From Ipomoea triloba (taxonomy: Eukaryota; Streptophyta; Magnoliopsida; Solanales; Convolvulaceae), in contig NC_044930.1 in the NCBI RefSeq assembly GCF_003576645.1, positions 17,646,865 through 17,710,864 on the forward strand: a DNA stretch of 64,000 nt. The letters are read 5' to 3'. The first letter of the stretch is position 1, and each line of letters opens with the position of its first letter. The notes under the pieces are model-generated. The model was given only the letters and a program-made list of their open reading frames with translations. It had not been told where the DNA came from and did not search any database. A program made the translations under genes and the position numbers. Positions 54,668-64,000 of the stretch are shown one piece after another.

Positions 54668-55932
54668 TGCGGTGAGGTGGATAAGTGGTATGGAAGTGGT
54701 AAAACGAAGAGTCAAGACTCCCCGAATGTCGTGTCTCTCAAGGATGACAGATTGGAACGAATTAGTGTTGGCATTTAGGAGGTTGAAATGAAAGAGTTAC
54801 GGGAATAGCTAAGACTAGATGTCATTTATACGAAGGTTTGAAGGTTGAAATTGGTTGTGTTTAAGGAAAAGGTAAGGTGGAGATTGGGACTCCTAACTAG
54901 CCTATGTGATATACTATCTAGTGGTTTTGTAAGCGAATGACTTGGATTTGACTAGGGAGTTCATGGCACTTCACCGAATGGCGTCACACTTGGACTCCCA
55001 CATCCTCATTCGGTTGGGGTATTTTCTCAAACACCTTGTCTACCATTCCTCTCGGACCTCTTCCTTTCGGACTAAGGGCGGAGATGTGGGTGAGTTGGAC
55101 TCGTGAGTGGCCGCTTTCGCGCACACACTCACTTTCACTGGGTTTGCTACCTAATGTGGCCACACTTAGGCACAAAGCATAATGAACATCAACCACACAA
55201 GTTTTCTCATCCAAAAATCACAAAAGCTCACATTTTTAAAGCAATGTTATATCGAATCAACCACATAGTTAGCTTCAGGGCCACCAATCCCCTTTCTAAT
55301 CTAAGCTATCATTAAAATAAAGAAGCAAGAAGAAGAAATGGAAGTTTCAAAGAAAACAAACATTAAAGCTAAATAAACATTGAAGAGAAGAGTACCATCC
55401 ATGGTAAATGGTTCTTTTACATTTTGTTCTTGAAACTTCAATCCTTCTATCTTGATATTGAATCTATTCTAAGAGAAAGGAAGTTTTCCCCCAAGAGGGG
55501 AGAAAACCCTAAGGAATTTCAGATCTAAAACTATTCTATTGCTCCTCCTCCCTCCTACTCTTTAAGTTTATGGAAAAGGGATTTAAATACGCAACCCAAA
55601 GCCAAAATTCTCGAAGTGGCCCCTGTGGCCAGACCACGCCATCACCACGCGTGGTGGAGGGCGTGGACAGCTACTGGAAATGATCCACGCCCATCCACAC
55701 GCGTGTTGGCCGCGTGGGAGGTTCCTGCTTTGCGGCTTCTTTGCTTTTTGTTCTGTTTTGGCCTTGGATCCCTTATTGATCTGTGGACTTCAAAACCTTT
55801 TCTAAAATTTGTGTTAGAGATTTTTTATCACATCCGAGCTTAAAATGCATGAGATTGTTATAAACGGGTGGCAAAACTACGCATTATATCCTATTTTTGA
55901 CCCTTAATATGTACTATTCTTGGTGCTTATCA
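54668..55932 (-). repeat. M 5' LTR
   Basis: On the minus strand it starts TGATAAGCACCAAGAATAG at 55932, as P does, and ends just before the PBS. It holds the 14-base palindrome CACCACGCGTGGTG (55643-55656) and a second unit at 55688-55722, with the spacer CTACTGGAAATG. A TATA-like TATTTAAAT lies near 55580. The small ORFs inside have no meaning. Confidence 0.88.
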
Positions 55933-57167
55933 GTCTACAAGGGGCATCGAAGATTTCTAGATAAATTTCACCCTTATCGAAGATTAAAAAAAGCTTTCAA
56001 TGGGGTACAAGACTATACAGATGCTCTACAACCATTAACTGGGATTCAAGTTTATGAACGCGTAGAGTGTATCAATGTTACTTTTGGTAAGACTCAAAAA
56101 CTTAAATCTCAAAGAGGTAAGAGATCAAAATCTAATGTTGATGTACCATCAAACGAGAGGAGTCCGTGGAAAAAGAAATCAATATTCTTTGATCTTCCAT
56201 ATTGGAAGACACTAGACGATGTCAGACATAGTATTGATGTGATGCATGTTGAGAAGAATGTGTGTGATAGTCTTGTTGGAACTCTTTTAGACATAAAAGG
56301 TAAGACTAAAGATGGTCTCAATGCTAGATTGGACTTGATTGAAATTGGTATACGACCTACATTAGCTCCACGTAGTGGTGATAAGAAGACATATTTGTCT
56401 CCAGCTGCTCATACTTTGTCAAGAAAGGAGAGAATAAGTTTTCGTGAATGTTTACGTGGGGTGAAGGTACCACAATGGTACTCATCAAATATCAATAGAC
56501 TTTTTAATATCCAAGATTTAAAATTGGTGGGATTGAAGTCTCATGATTGACATACCTTAATGCAACAACTATTGCCAGTGGCTGTTAGAGGCATATTGCC
56601 TAAAAAGTTGAGATATACCGTCATCAGACTTTGTTTCTTTTTCAATGCAATTTGTGCGAAAGTCATTGATCTAGACAAATTAGATGAATTGCAGAATGGC
56701 GTTATAGTTACACTATGTCATCTAGAGATACATTTTCCACCTGCGTTTTTTGATATCATGGTTCATTTGCTTGTACATTTGGTGAGAGAGATCAGAGAGT
56801 GTGGTCCAGCTTATTTGAGGTGGATGTACCCATTTGAACGGTACATGAAAGTTTTAAAAGGTTATGTGAGGAACCAATATAGGCCAGAAGCATCTATTGT
56901 TGAAAGTTATATTGCTGAAGAGGTTATTGAGTTCTGTACTGAATACTTGGCAGGGGTAGAGGCAATTGGTGTTCCAAAGTATCGACATGAAGGAAGAATT
57001 GATGGGAAGGGTCATCGACATCCCAAAATGCATACTATGTCTCGTGAATATGTTGAGCAAGTACACTTGTACATCTTGCATAATACAAGTGAAGTCAAAC
57101 CCTATTTCGATGAACACAAGGCCTTAATTAGGGAGCAAAACCCAGAAGAGCAGACATGTGGATTGTG
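55933..57167 (+). pseudogene. CACTA transposase (TNP2-like, Transposase_21 plus DUF4218), 5' end lost
   Basis: The reading starts at the LTR edge of M with GHRRFLDKFHPYRRLKKAF, so the N-terminal part is missing. Blocks typical of En/Spm TNP2 follow: FFDLPYWKTLDDVRHSIDVMH, EKNVCDSLVGTLLDI, LSPAAHTLSRKE and GLKSHD. A TGA at 56548-56550 stands where relatives have cysteine (GLKSHDCH). The same frame continues with LMQQLLPVAVRGILP and the DUF4218 block (HFPPAFFDIMVHLLVHL, WMYPFERYMKVLKGYVRN) to the stop at 57165. The transposase would cut at CACTA ends. Non-functional. Confidence 0.88.
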
Positions 57168-57828
57168 AGCGAACATAATCGTACTTTATTTGTTGGTTCA
57201 AAAATAAAGTTCTTGGAGATAATAATGTTTTTGAAACTATATGATGGTTAGCTCATAGTCCTAGTATGCAAGTCATATGTTATAATGGATATGACATTAA
57301 CGGATTTTCTTTTTACACAAAAGCTCAAGATGAAAAAGCACTATGCAAAAGAGTGGAGTTTCTGTAGTTGCCAATTCAATGCATTTCAGTAGTTCAAAAG
57401 ATAAAAATCTTGTAATTGCAGAATTGTCATATTATGGTGTGATTGAAGAAATATGGGAGGTTGATTATGTGAAGTTCAGGGTCCCGGTGTTTCGATGTAG
57501 ATGGGTAGATGGCAAACATGGTGTGAAAGTTGATGCGTTAGGATTTACGCTTGTAGATCTTAATCGAGAAGGTCACAAAAATGAGCAATTCATAATAGCA
57601 TCCCAAGGGAAACAAGTATTTTATGTTAGTGATCCTTCTGATAAAAAATGGTCAGTTGTTCTTCATGGGAAGAGACAAATTACTATAGATGGGAATGAAG
57701 ATGTTGGTTTTGATATTGAGGAAATACCACCATTTTCTTCATGTTTATTGCCGACTATTGTAGATAATGAAATAGATGAAGTGCATGCATCACGAGATGA
57801 TCATAATGAAGGGATATGGGAACATTGA
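57168..57828 (+). pseudogene. DUF4216 part of the CACTA transposase region
   Basis: 57168-57342 contains pieces of the usual linker (VICYNGYDINGFSFYTKAQD) in a shifted frame with a stop. The open part from 57343 has SGVSVVANSMHFSSSKDKN, YYGVIEEIWEVDYVKFRVPV and GFTLVDLNREGHKNEQFI, the DUF4216 domain normally C-terminal in TNP2 proteins. It ends in an acidic tail (VDNEIDEVHASRDDHNEG). At least one frameshift near 57340 separates it from the upstream gene, with which it was originally one ORF. Confidence 0.82.
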
Positions 57829-57880
57829 TTATTTCATGTAATGCTTTAAGTTCTTACTGTGTTTTAAAGTTTTATTATTG

Positions 57881-57881
<1 letters not shown>

Positions 57882-57934
<53 letters not shown>
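57882..57934. repeat. (TA)n microsatellite
   Basis: About 26 TA units between the two CACTA genes. Confidence 0.97.
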
Positions 57935-57937
<3 letters not shown>

Positions 57938-57969
57938 TTTTCTAATAATTTTTCTATTTGAACAGGCAT

Positions 57970-60900
57970 ATGGATTCATCAAATAATCCTACTGATGATA
58001 GTACTACCCGAGGTACTGGTTCAACTCAAGGTAGTGATACTAGTACTAAGAAGAGAGGTGCGACTCATTTGAAGAAAGTCTTTCTAGGGCCTAATACTTT
58101 AGGAAAGAAGCCAGTTCAATTGGATGGAGTGTATCCTGTTGGGCCAACCGGAGTGGAACTTTCAAGTTATGCGGCATTAGTGGCACGTATTAACGTTCCG
58201 ATCACAATAAAGTCATGGGCTAATGTTCCAATGGATACTAAGGAGAATGTTTGGGAAGAAATTATGGTAACCTTTTTTGAGATTTAGATTTTTATTTACA
58301 AAATAAATTAATATAATTGCATTGGATACTAATAAATAATTTTTTCTTGCAGAGTACTTACGATATTCCCAACACAGATGATATGAAGAAGCATTGGATA
58401 CAATATGCGGGTCAACGGTGGAAAGATTTTAAAACAAAATTGGTTAGCAAGTATATATTTGGAAATTTGTCACATAAGAATCCATGTGATGAATACACAT
58501 TCCTTGATCCAGTGGCATGGAATGAGTTTGTGTAGCTTCATACAGGTCCAGAATATGAGGTATCATTATTATACTATCAATTATTAACTCAATTTGTTAA
58601 GTTTGTTAATTATGTATTGCTACTTAATGTTTTCTTTATATGTAGGCAAAAAGAAAAAAAACATCAAGAAATGCAAGCTAAGAATATTCATCCACATAAT
58701 TTATCTCGAGAAGGTTATCAAAGATTGGAAAAAATTATGATGGATGAGAAGATGAAAGAACAACAAGAAATTGCAGATTCAGATCCATCACATACAATTA
58801 GTGCTCCATCTCCTCCACGTAGACACGAAAAGTAAAAGAGAGCAAGAATGGACAAGTCTGAAAATTTTCACAGTGAAGCGACTAGAGTGGTCGTAGAAAA
58901 AATGGTAAGTTATAATTTTCTTTTCTATGTTAATAGGTAATTTTCTTTATACATACAATTATTAAATATTGTTTATAAATGCTAGGATTCTCTTAAGATG
59001 CAAACTTCTCAAGGAGAATTCGTTGCGTTAGGAAGACAAGATATACTATCTGTTGCAATAAGTACTGATGAGCATCCTGGCCGTGTTAGAGGCATGGGAA
59101 GAGGATATGGCATAAAAAGTGTATTTGGTCATGCAAAACGTCCTCCTCAGACGCCTACAGAAGACGTTAAACGAATGGTTGACTCTGCTGTTGCTGTAGT
59201 TGAAGCACGATTTCAAGAACGATTAAAAGCACGAGTTCAAGAACGATTAGAAGCACGGATCGCTAAGATGTTGCAACAATTCAGTAATATGCAGACTCCT
59301 CTTCATCAAGCTGCACAATCAAGGCAAGATGATGTCATATTTGAGCATGTTTCACCACAAAATGACAGTCAAAAAGCTAGTTCCCCAAACCCTTTTGCTG
59401 ATTTATCGGCGTTAAGTAATCGTTTATAATTAATCTTATTATTGTTATTATTATTATTATTTATTAAAAAATATTTTCTGACTCTTCATTAATTAATGCA
59501 GTTAGGAGCACGATGTCAATTGTACTTGGAAGACCCCACTAGACGTCCAGTAGCGTTTGGGATAGCCTACACTGGTGGACAAGTTCATGGGGTTACACTA
59601 AATGTAGATCAAGTGAAGGTGAGCGTGGACAAAGTCATTGATCCACGTGCAAAGGTAACATTCCCCACCAGTGAAGGTCAACTTGTAGGTTCTGCATTTC
59701 AACAGTTTATTAATTGGCCAAAGAAGCTGGTAGAGTTATGTACTCAAGCTGATAAGGTATGTACGCTATAAATATATTTGTATTTAAAATAGTATACAAT
59801 TTACTTTTTTAAAAATAATAATTGCTATTTATATTAAAATGCACAGTTAAAAGGAAAGACCAAATCGACTTTTGAATCAGTTGTGAAATCTCATCATCAT
59901 GCATTGACTTTAGCTTATCTGGATTCTTTGAGTAGAGCATGCAGAAAGGCATACAAGATTGCTTGTAGTCTTGAACACAATGTGGTGACGCAAATGCCTC
60001 GTGGTGTTGTGGGTAAAATTGATTATGAATTACAACTTGAGAGTTTGGAAATCATGCGCTTATTGAATATGGATACCTTAGATATTTCTATTATTCAATT
60101 CTTTATAAGGTAATATGTTTTTAGTATTATTTGATCAAAATAGTTTTAATTTTATTTAACATAATTATTAGTAATTTATATGATTGCTTTTGATTGTGAG
60201 TAGGGATATTTATAAACAGTATGGTTTTCAATCACAAACCAAGTATGGCTTTTTAGATCCAAATTGGATTCAACCGAAACTGATGACTAGAAATGGGAGG
60301 ATAAACTATATAAGTGAAACCATAGGATATGGTGAGATGAAAGATTGCTATTTGGGCCCATATAATTTTGAGTAAGCATTTGATTATGTTTTAAAATACA
60401 ATACCTTATATATATAATATACTATAAACTAATAAAATTCTTATTTGTAGGGGGCATTGGATGTTGATGGCTATTTGTCCTAAATTACATGAAATTTATT
60501 GGATTGATTTCACTGGTCATCCGCCACGTGATGATATTAAAGATATAGTTGAAATGTATGTAAATTTATAAATATAATTAATACTTATTATTAATATAGT
60601 GATGGCAAACATTTATGTATATTTTATATGTCTTATATTAATTGGTCTTTGAAGGAAACAAGCATAATACGTGGAAAGAAAACAAGTCGTCAACTAAAAT
60701 GGATTACATGTTCGGTAAGGACATATATCTTATTGTTTTTTATTAATAAAATCTTAATTATATTAATTACTTCAAATGTAGTGTGCCATACAAAGAGGAG
60801 GTACCGAATGCGGATATTATGTGATGAAATTTATTTTGGAAATCATTTCATTGGGAGCATGCAAGGGATTGAATAAGGCAAGTACTTTAATAAAGTATCT

Positions 60901-61075
60901 TTCTCCTTCATATTTTTTAAAATACTAACTTATTAATTTTTTTTATCTCTTTTAAACTTTACAGCTTTTGGAGAGACAAGGAAGATTGCCATACAATCAA
61001 AAAGATATTAATGAAGTTAGAAACATATGGTGCCAATATTTAATTGATGAATGGGTTGATAGATTACTTCTTTAG
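57970..61075 (+). pseudogene. CACTA TNP1-like protein fused to Ulp1 protease, multi-exon, partly decayed
   Basis: ATG 57970 follows an acceptor at 57965. Probable exons: 57966-58266, 58353-58559, 58646-58904, 58986-about 59412, 59502-59756, 59847-60109, 60204-60371, 60451-60555, about 60624-60714, 60782-60877 and 60965-61075. The first four form the PF03004-type plant transposase (VPMDTKENVWEEIM, EHPGRVRGMGRGYGIKSVFG). The rest forms a C48 protease with GHWMLMAI (His), IYWIDFTGHPP (Asp), CAIQRGG (Gln) and TECGYYVMKF (Cys codon 60809-60811), so the catalytic residues are kept. Defects are a TAG at 58532, a frameshift near 58676 and a TAA near 58833, all in the TNP1 half. The tenth intron appears to use a GC donor. 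It ends at TAG 61073. Confidence 0.75.
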
Positions 61076-61098
61076 TTTGATGAATTGTGAGACTTATG

Positions 61099-61102
<4 letters not shown>

Positions 61103-61149
<47 letters not shown>
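61103..61149. repeat. (TA)n microsatellite after the CACTA gene
   Basis: About 23 TA units. No CACTA terminal inverted repeat was found near here, so the 3' end of the element is missing or unrecognised. Confidence 0.97.
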
Positions 61150-61150
<1 letters not shown>

Positions 61151-62508
61151 TATACTAATAAGAGCCAAAGAGAGTTAGGCCTAAAATGGGTAGAAAAAAT
61201 GGCAGTCAAATTATTTAATTAAATGGATGGTTCAGATGAATTATTTAATCAAATAGATGGTTAAGATAATTCATATTAATATTATTCATAGAGATTACCT
61301 AATTTAACCTTACTTTTATGATTATCCGTTAAGTTTTCCGTTAAATATTCTCTTCTCCGTTAATATTACGTTAACTTTTAACTTACCCATTAATTCCTAT
61401 AAGAAAGGTCTTAGGTTCGAACCTCATCTCAATCAAATTTGACATAATTAAGTTTCTCACTCTATTTACTCTTATTAAATGAAATAAATTAGTAGCTACA
61501 ACAAAAAATGCTACATATGTATTTCTTTAATTTAGAATTATGTGTCTACAATACCTTTATTTAAAAAAATTATTCATTATCAAAAAATTAAATTAAATAA
61601 GAGAAATAATTTCATCAGTTATATTGTCTTTATTTTCTCTCATGCAAAGATTCTTTACATTCAAATTTATCAATTGATATTTATTATATTGTCCATTATC
61701 TTATTTTTACAATATCTTGTAATTAAATATCAAAGTTATAGTATAAAATAATTTTATATATTTATTTACCAAATATTTTATTAATACTATGAAAAAAAAT
61801 TAAAAATAATTTGAAACTAATTATATTAACTACTTGGGGATTAGTTGACAAAGAGAGTACTCAAATAACCCAACAAATTGTAGTGGAATCGCTCTATTTT
61901 ACTCTTATTGAATTAAATAAATTAGTAGTTACACCAAAAAATGATACATATGTATTTCTTTAATACCATGAAAAAAATAAAAAAGAATAGTTTGAAACCA
62001 ATCATATTAACTACTTGGGGGATTTGTTGACAATGAAAGTACTCAAATAACCCATTACCCAGCAAATTGAAGCGAGAAACTACCTTTTAATATCTTTGAA
62101 ATATATAATATTTTAAATTTTCAATTTTTTATTAATTTATTTAATCTTTTTTCTTAAACTAGGGATTTCTTTATCCACAATAATTCATTCAATAATAATG
62201 GTTGAACCAAATGAACCCCAAGCAAAACACCTAAAGGAAAGTCCATAGCTCCTATATCATAATCTCATTGCATGACGTTGTCATCTATGCTACCAACAAT
62301 AACCGAATTGCAAATAACACACTACCAACAAAAAGGAAGAGAACAAATAGTAAAGATGAATACAATGACAATGTTACTCAAAAGAGAATTAAGAACACTT
62401 AGAAAAATTCAAAATGAAAAGTAGTATTTATTTAGACTATCATTTTTAGACCAAATATTTAGACTATCGATTTTACAAGGTTGCAAACATTTATTTTAGT
62501 AAGAGTTT
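61150..62508. repeat. AT-rich repeat region, possible Helitron-like end and B-box
   Basis: The start CTATACTAATAAGAGCC resembles the 5' ends of some plant Helitrons, but no CTRR hairpin end was found. GGTTCGAACC at about 61412 is a perfect pol III B-box without a clear A-box, possibly a SINE remnant. 61780-61930 and 61960-62085 are diverged direct repeats (ATATTAACTACTTGGGG, GTACTCAAATAACCCA). The remainder has nothing that I recognise. Confidence 0.35.
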
Positions 62509-62703
62509 ATTACCAAAATGGTCCCTCGACTATTGTGAAATTACCAATTTGGTCCTCGATAATTTTTCGTACCCAATTAAGTCCTTCGACTTTGAAAAAT
62601 TTAACCAATTTAGTCCTCTATTTATTTTGCCGTTAACATCCGTTAAATCAGGACCAAATTGGTAATTTTGCTATAGTCAAGGACCATTTCAGTTAAAAAT
62701 TAA
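62509..62703. mobile_element. MITE-like hairpin element with about 45-bp inverted repeats
   Basis: The left arm contains AAAATGGTCCCTCGACTA and AATTACCAATTTGGTCC; the right arm holds the reverse complement with few changes (GGACCAAATTGGTAATT and TAGTCAAGGACCATTTC). The arms flank a short middle with GTTAACATCCGTTAAAT. Target duplication could not be fixed. Similar hairpins are abundant in dicot genomes. Confidence 0.7.
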
Positions 62704-62758
62704 GGGATAAACTACAAATAAGCCATCGTACTATTTGAGAACAAGCAATTAGGCTATC
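62704..62758. repeat. Short repeat remnant
   Basis: GGATAAACTACAAATAAGCC and the following bases look like one arm of another small hairpin element, cut by the copia LTR fragment. Confidence 0.3.
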
Positions 62759-63285
62759 ATAGGAGAATTACGCCATCTCCGAACCATTATAAATCTCTCT
62801 CTCTTTACTCTACTTGCAGTAGCTTTATTTTGCAAACTGATCTGAAGCTAACCCATTTACTATTCATCTCATATTTATCTTATCATCTGGGTTTGTGTGA
62901 AACAACTTTTTGCATGCAAGATATATCCTTCTCATTATGACATATCTTTCTATCTTGCTATTTATCCACAACCCATTACATACGTGTAAGTAAAATTACA
63001 TATCTAGGTTTGCATGATCCCACGTATGCATGTGCACCAAACTTCATACACTTATTATTTGAGCTACTTTAAGTGTTTCAAACGTATTGCATGCATATTA
63101 TCTCTTCATATTTACGTTGATTAATTTATAGCACTTTACCGTATTATTTCCGCTGTGCAATTCAAGTTGAATTTATTCACTTGAATTACTTTTGTTAAAG
63201 TATTATAATATTTTGAATTGTTTGAAAAGTCTATTCACCCCCCCCCCTCCGCTCCTATAGACTTTTCCCACCTTATCAGGACCAG
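62759..63285 (+). repeat. Copia LTR fragment, plus strand, same family as 1758-2170
   Basis: It aligns with the reverse complement of 1758-2170 from AGGAGAATTACGCCATCTCC to TTATCAGGACCAGCA. Shared landmarks are the TATA region near 62790, TAGCACTTTACCGTA, CAAGTTGAAT and the poly-C tract at 63237. No PBS follows, so it is a 3' LTR end or a solo LTR; its U3 part with the minisatellite is absent. Confidence 0.85.
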
Positions 63286-64000
63286 CAAATGTGTCCTGCT
63301 AGGGTCTTCCGCATAGGTAACGGCGGTGTGGTGTGGCGGAGAGTGGCGCACCGTGGGGGTGTTCCGCCCTCTCTTGCGGAATGGGTTGGCGAAGAGTGGT
63401 GTTCCGCGGGGACGTTCCGCCAGGTCATGTTCCAATTCTGTTCCAATAGTTGTTTCGTGGTTTAATGACTAATTGTTTCTCATTTGATTCTAGAGTATAT
63501 TCTGAAGATGTTGTGGTGTATACTACCTTGCTTATTGAGTATGGATTCATGATTGTTAGTCATTTATCTTGAATTATTGATTGAGTATTGTTGGTTGATT
63601 CTTTGATTAATGTTCTGAGCATGTCCTGTATTCATGTTCTGAATTTGAGTATTCCTTGGTATGAGTAATTCCTTTGGAAATGAACTTGAGTTTGATATGT
63701 TGAGGTCTTGAACTCTTGTGAGTAATTCATGGGCTTCTTGAGTCTTGTATACCCTTTAGAAAGTGGTTATTTAAGCTAGGACTCTACATGTGTCTATTAG
63801 TGTGGGAAGGAGTTAATTTGGCGTTGTATGCCTCTATGGTTTTAGGCATTGTATGCCTCTATGGTTTTGGGCATTGTATGCCTCTGTCGTTTGGGCTTGT
63901 ACGCTTCTGTGATTGGGCACCATGTGCCTGTGTGATTGGGCTTGTACACCTCTGTGATTGGGCTTTTATGCCTCTGTGATTGGGTTTTTACGCCTCTGTG
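63286..64000 (+). repeat. Fragment of an O-type LTR
   Basis: AATGTGTCCTGCTAGGGTC onward is homologous to 51170-51760 of O: the GC-rich block with TTCCGC and GCGGA words (63305-63425), the TTCCAATTCTG region, and the GGGC-TGCCTCTGTGATT subrepeats of 22-25 bases from about 63830 to the window end. It continues beyond the window. The ORFs have no domain. Confidence 0.75.

Larger units (their letters stand above)
27071..55932 (-). mobile_element. M: two-ORF Athila-like element, minus strand, interrupted by P and O
   Basis: Reading on the minus strand: 5' LTR 55932-54668, PBS 54664-54647, ORF-A 54410-52727, palindrome array (52602-52531 and 46225-46148), TATA-like box, leader exon, intron with donor at 45982 and acceptor at 28061, then ORF-B to 27109. 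Removing P (28614-45916 plus one ACATG) and O (46226-52530 plus one CGCGT) gives a continuous sequence collinear with P. The 3' part and 3' LTR are lost at about 27070. No pol domain is present. The right flank is CACTA transposase. Confidence 0.8.

Noticed and set aside
55933..61075. Complete, active CACTA element
   Set aside because: The transposase is truncated by the M LTR, carries a stop and frameshifts, and neither CACTA terminus was found.
61400..61430. tRNA gene based on GGTTCGAACC
   Set aside because: A B-box alone is present; no A-box or cloverleaf pairing was found.

Overview
This window looks like nuclear DNA from the repeat-rich heterochromatin of a flowering plant, probably a eudicot. 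No host gene can be recognised. Nearly everything assignable is a transposable element: a Ty1/copia element, Ty3/gypsy elements of Tat-like and Athila-like types, solo LTRs with TGTAAC...GT(T/C)ACA termini, a CACTA (En/Spm) element with a Ulp1-like protease, a transposon-borne Ulp1 fragment, and smaller TIR and MITE elements. I cannot name the species.

Layout. 1-3233: Ty1/copia gag-protease on the minus strand, with PBS and a long LTR holding a 42-bp minisatellite. 3235-6981: one 1.87-kb contig present twice, which looks like an assembly duplication. 6982-15600: AT-rich DNA with GCACAC-rich transposon sequence, a Ulp1 fragment with a substituted catalytic cysteine, and a 3.5-kb TIR element sitting in a (TA)n microsatellite. 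15628-19720: decayed Tat-like gypsy element (E1). 19721-24582: Athila-like element without pol (E2), inserted in E1's RNase H. 24583-about 27070: a second Tat-like element (E3), truncated after gag. About 27071-55932: a minus-strand two-ORF Athila-like element (M) that encloses a plus-strand relative (P, 28614-45916) and a solo LTR (O, 46226-52530), which itself contains another solo LTR (I, 47220-51145). 55933-61075: CACTA transposase and TNP1-Ulp1 genes. 61103-64000: a possible Helitron-like end, a MITE, a copia LTR of the same family as at the window start, and a fragment of an O-type LTR.

The nesting can be read from target-site duplications. P is flanked by ACATG and lies inside the leader intron of M. 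O is flanked by CGCGT and lies in the centre of a palindrome of M. I is flanked by GCTGT and lies inside O. M and P belong to one family: an Athila-type PBS, a Tyr/Pro-rich acidic ORF-A of unknown function, an internal promoter-like palindrome array, a leader intron, and ORF-B resembling the plant-transposon domain PF20167. No reverse transcriptase or integrase is visible. P is the younger insertion, yet its ORF-B carries five in-frame stops; the older M has an almost open ORF-B and a frameshifted ORF-A. This suggests mobilisation in trans.

The best candidate for something undescribed is the 3' non-coding region of these elements. It contains short hairpins that share a GAGGA(C/T) loop on unrelated stems, two of them followed by the tract T(T/C)TAAGTGTGG, the last copy of which is the likely polypurine tract. 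A further hairpin follows the ORFs. Several isolated N characters mark unmerged overlapping contigs, so copy numbers near them should be treated with caution.
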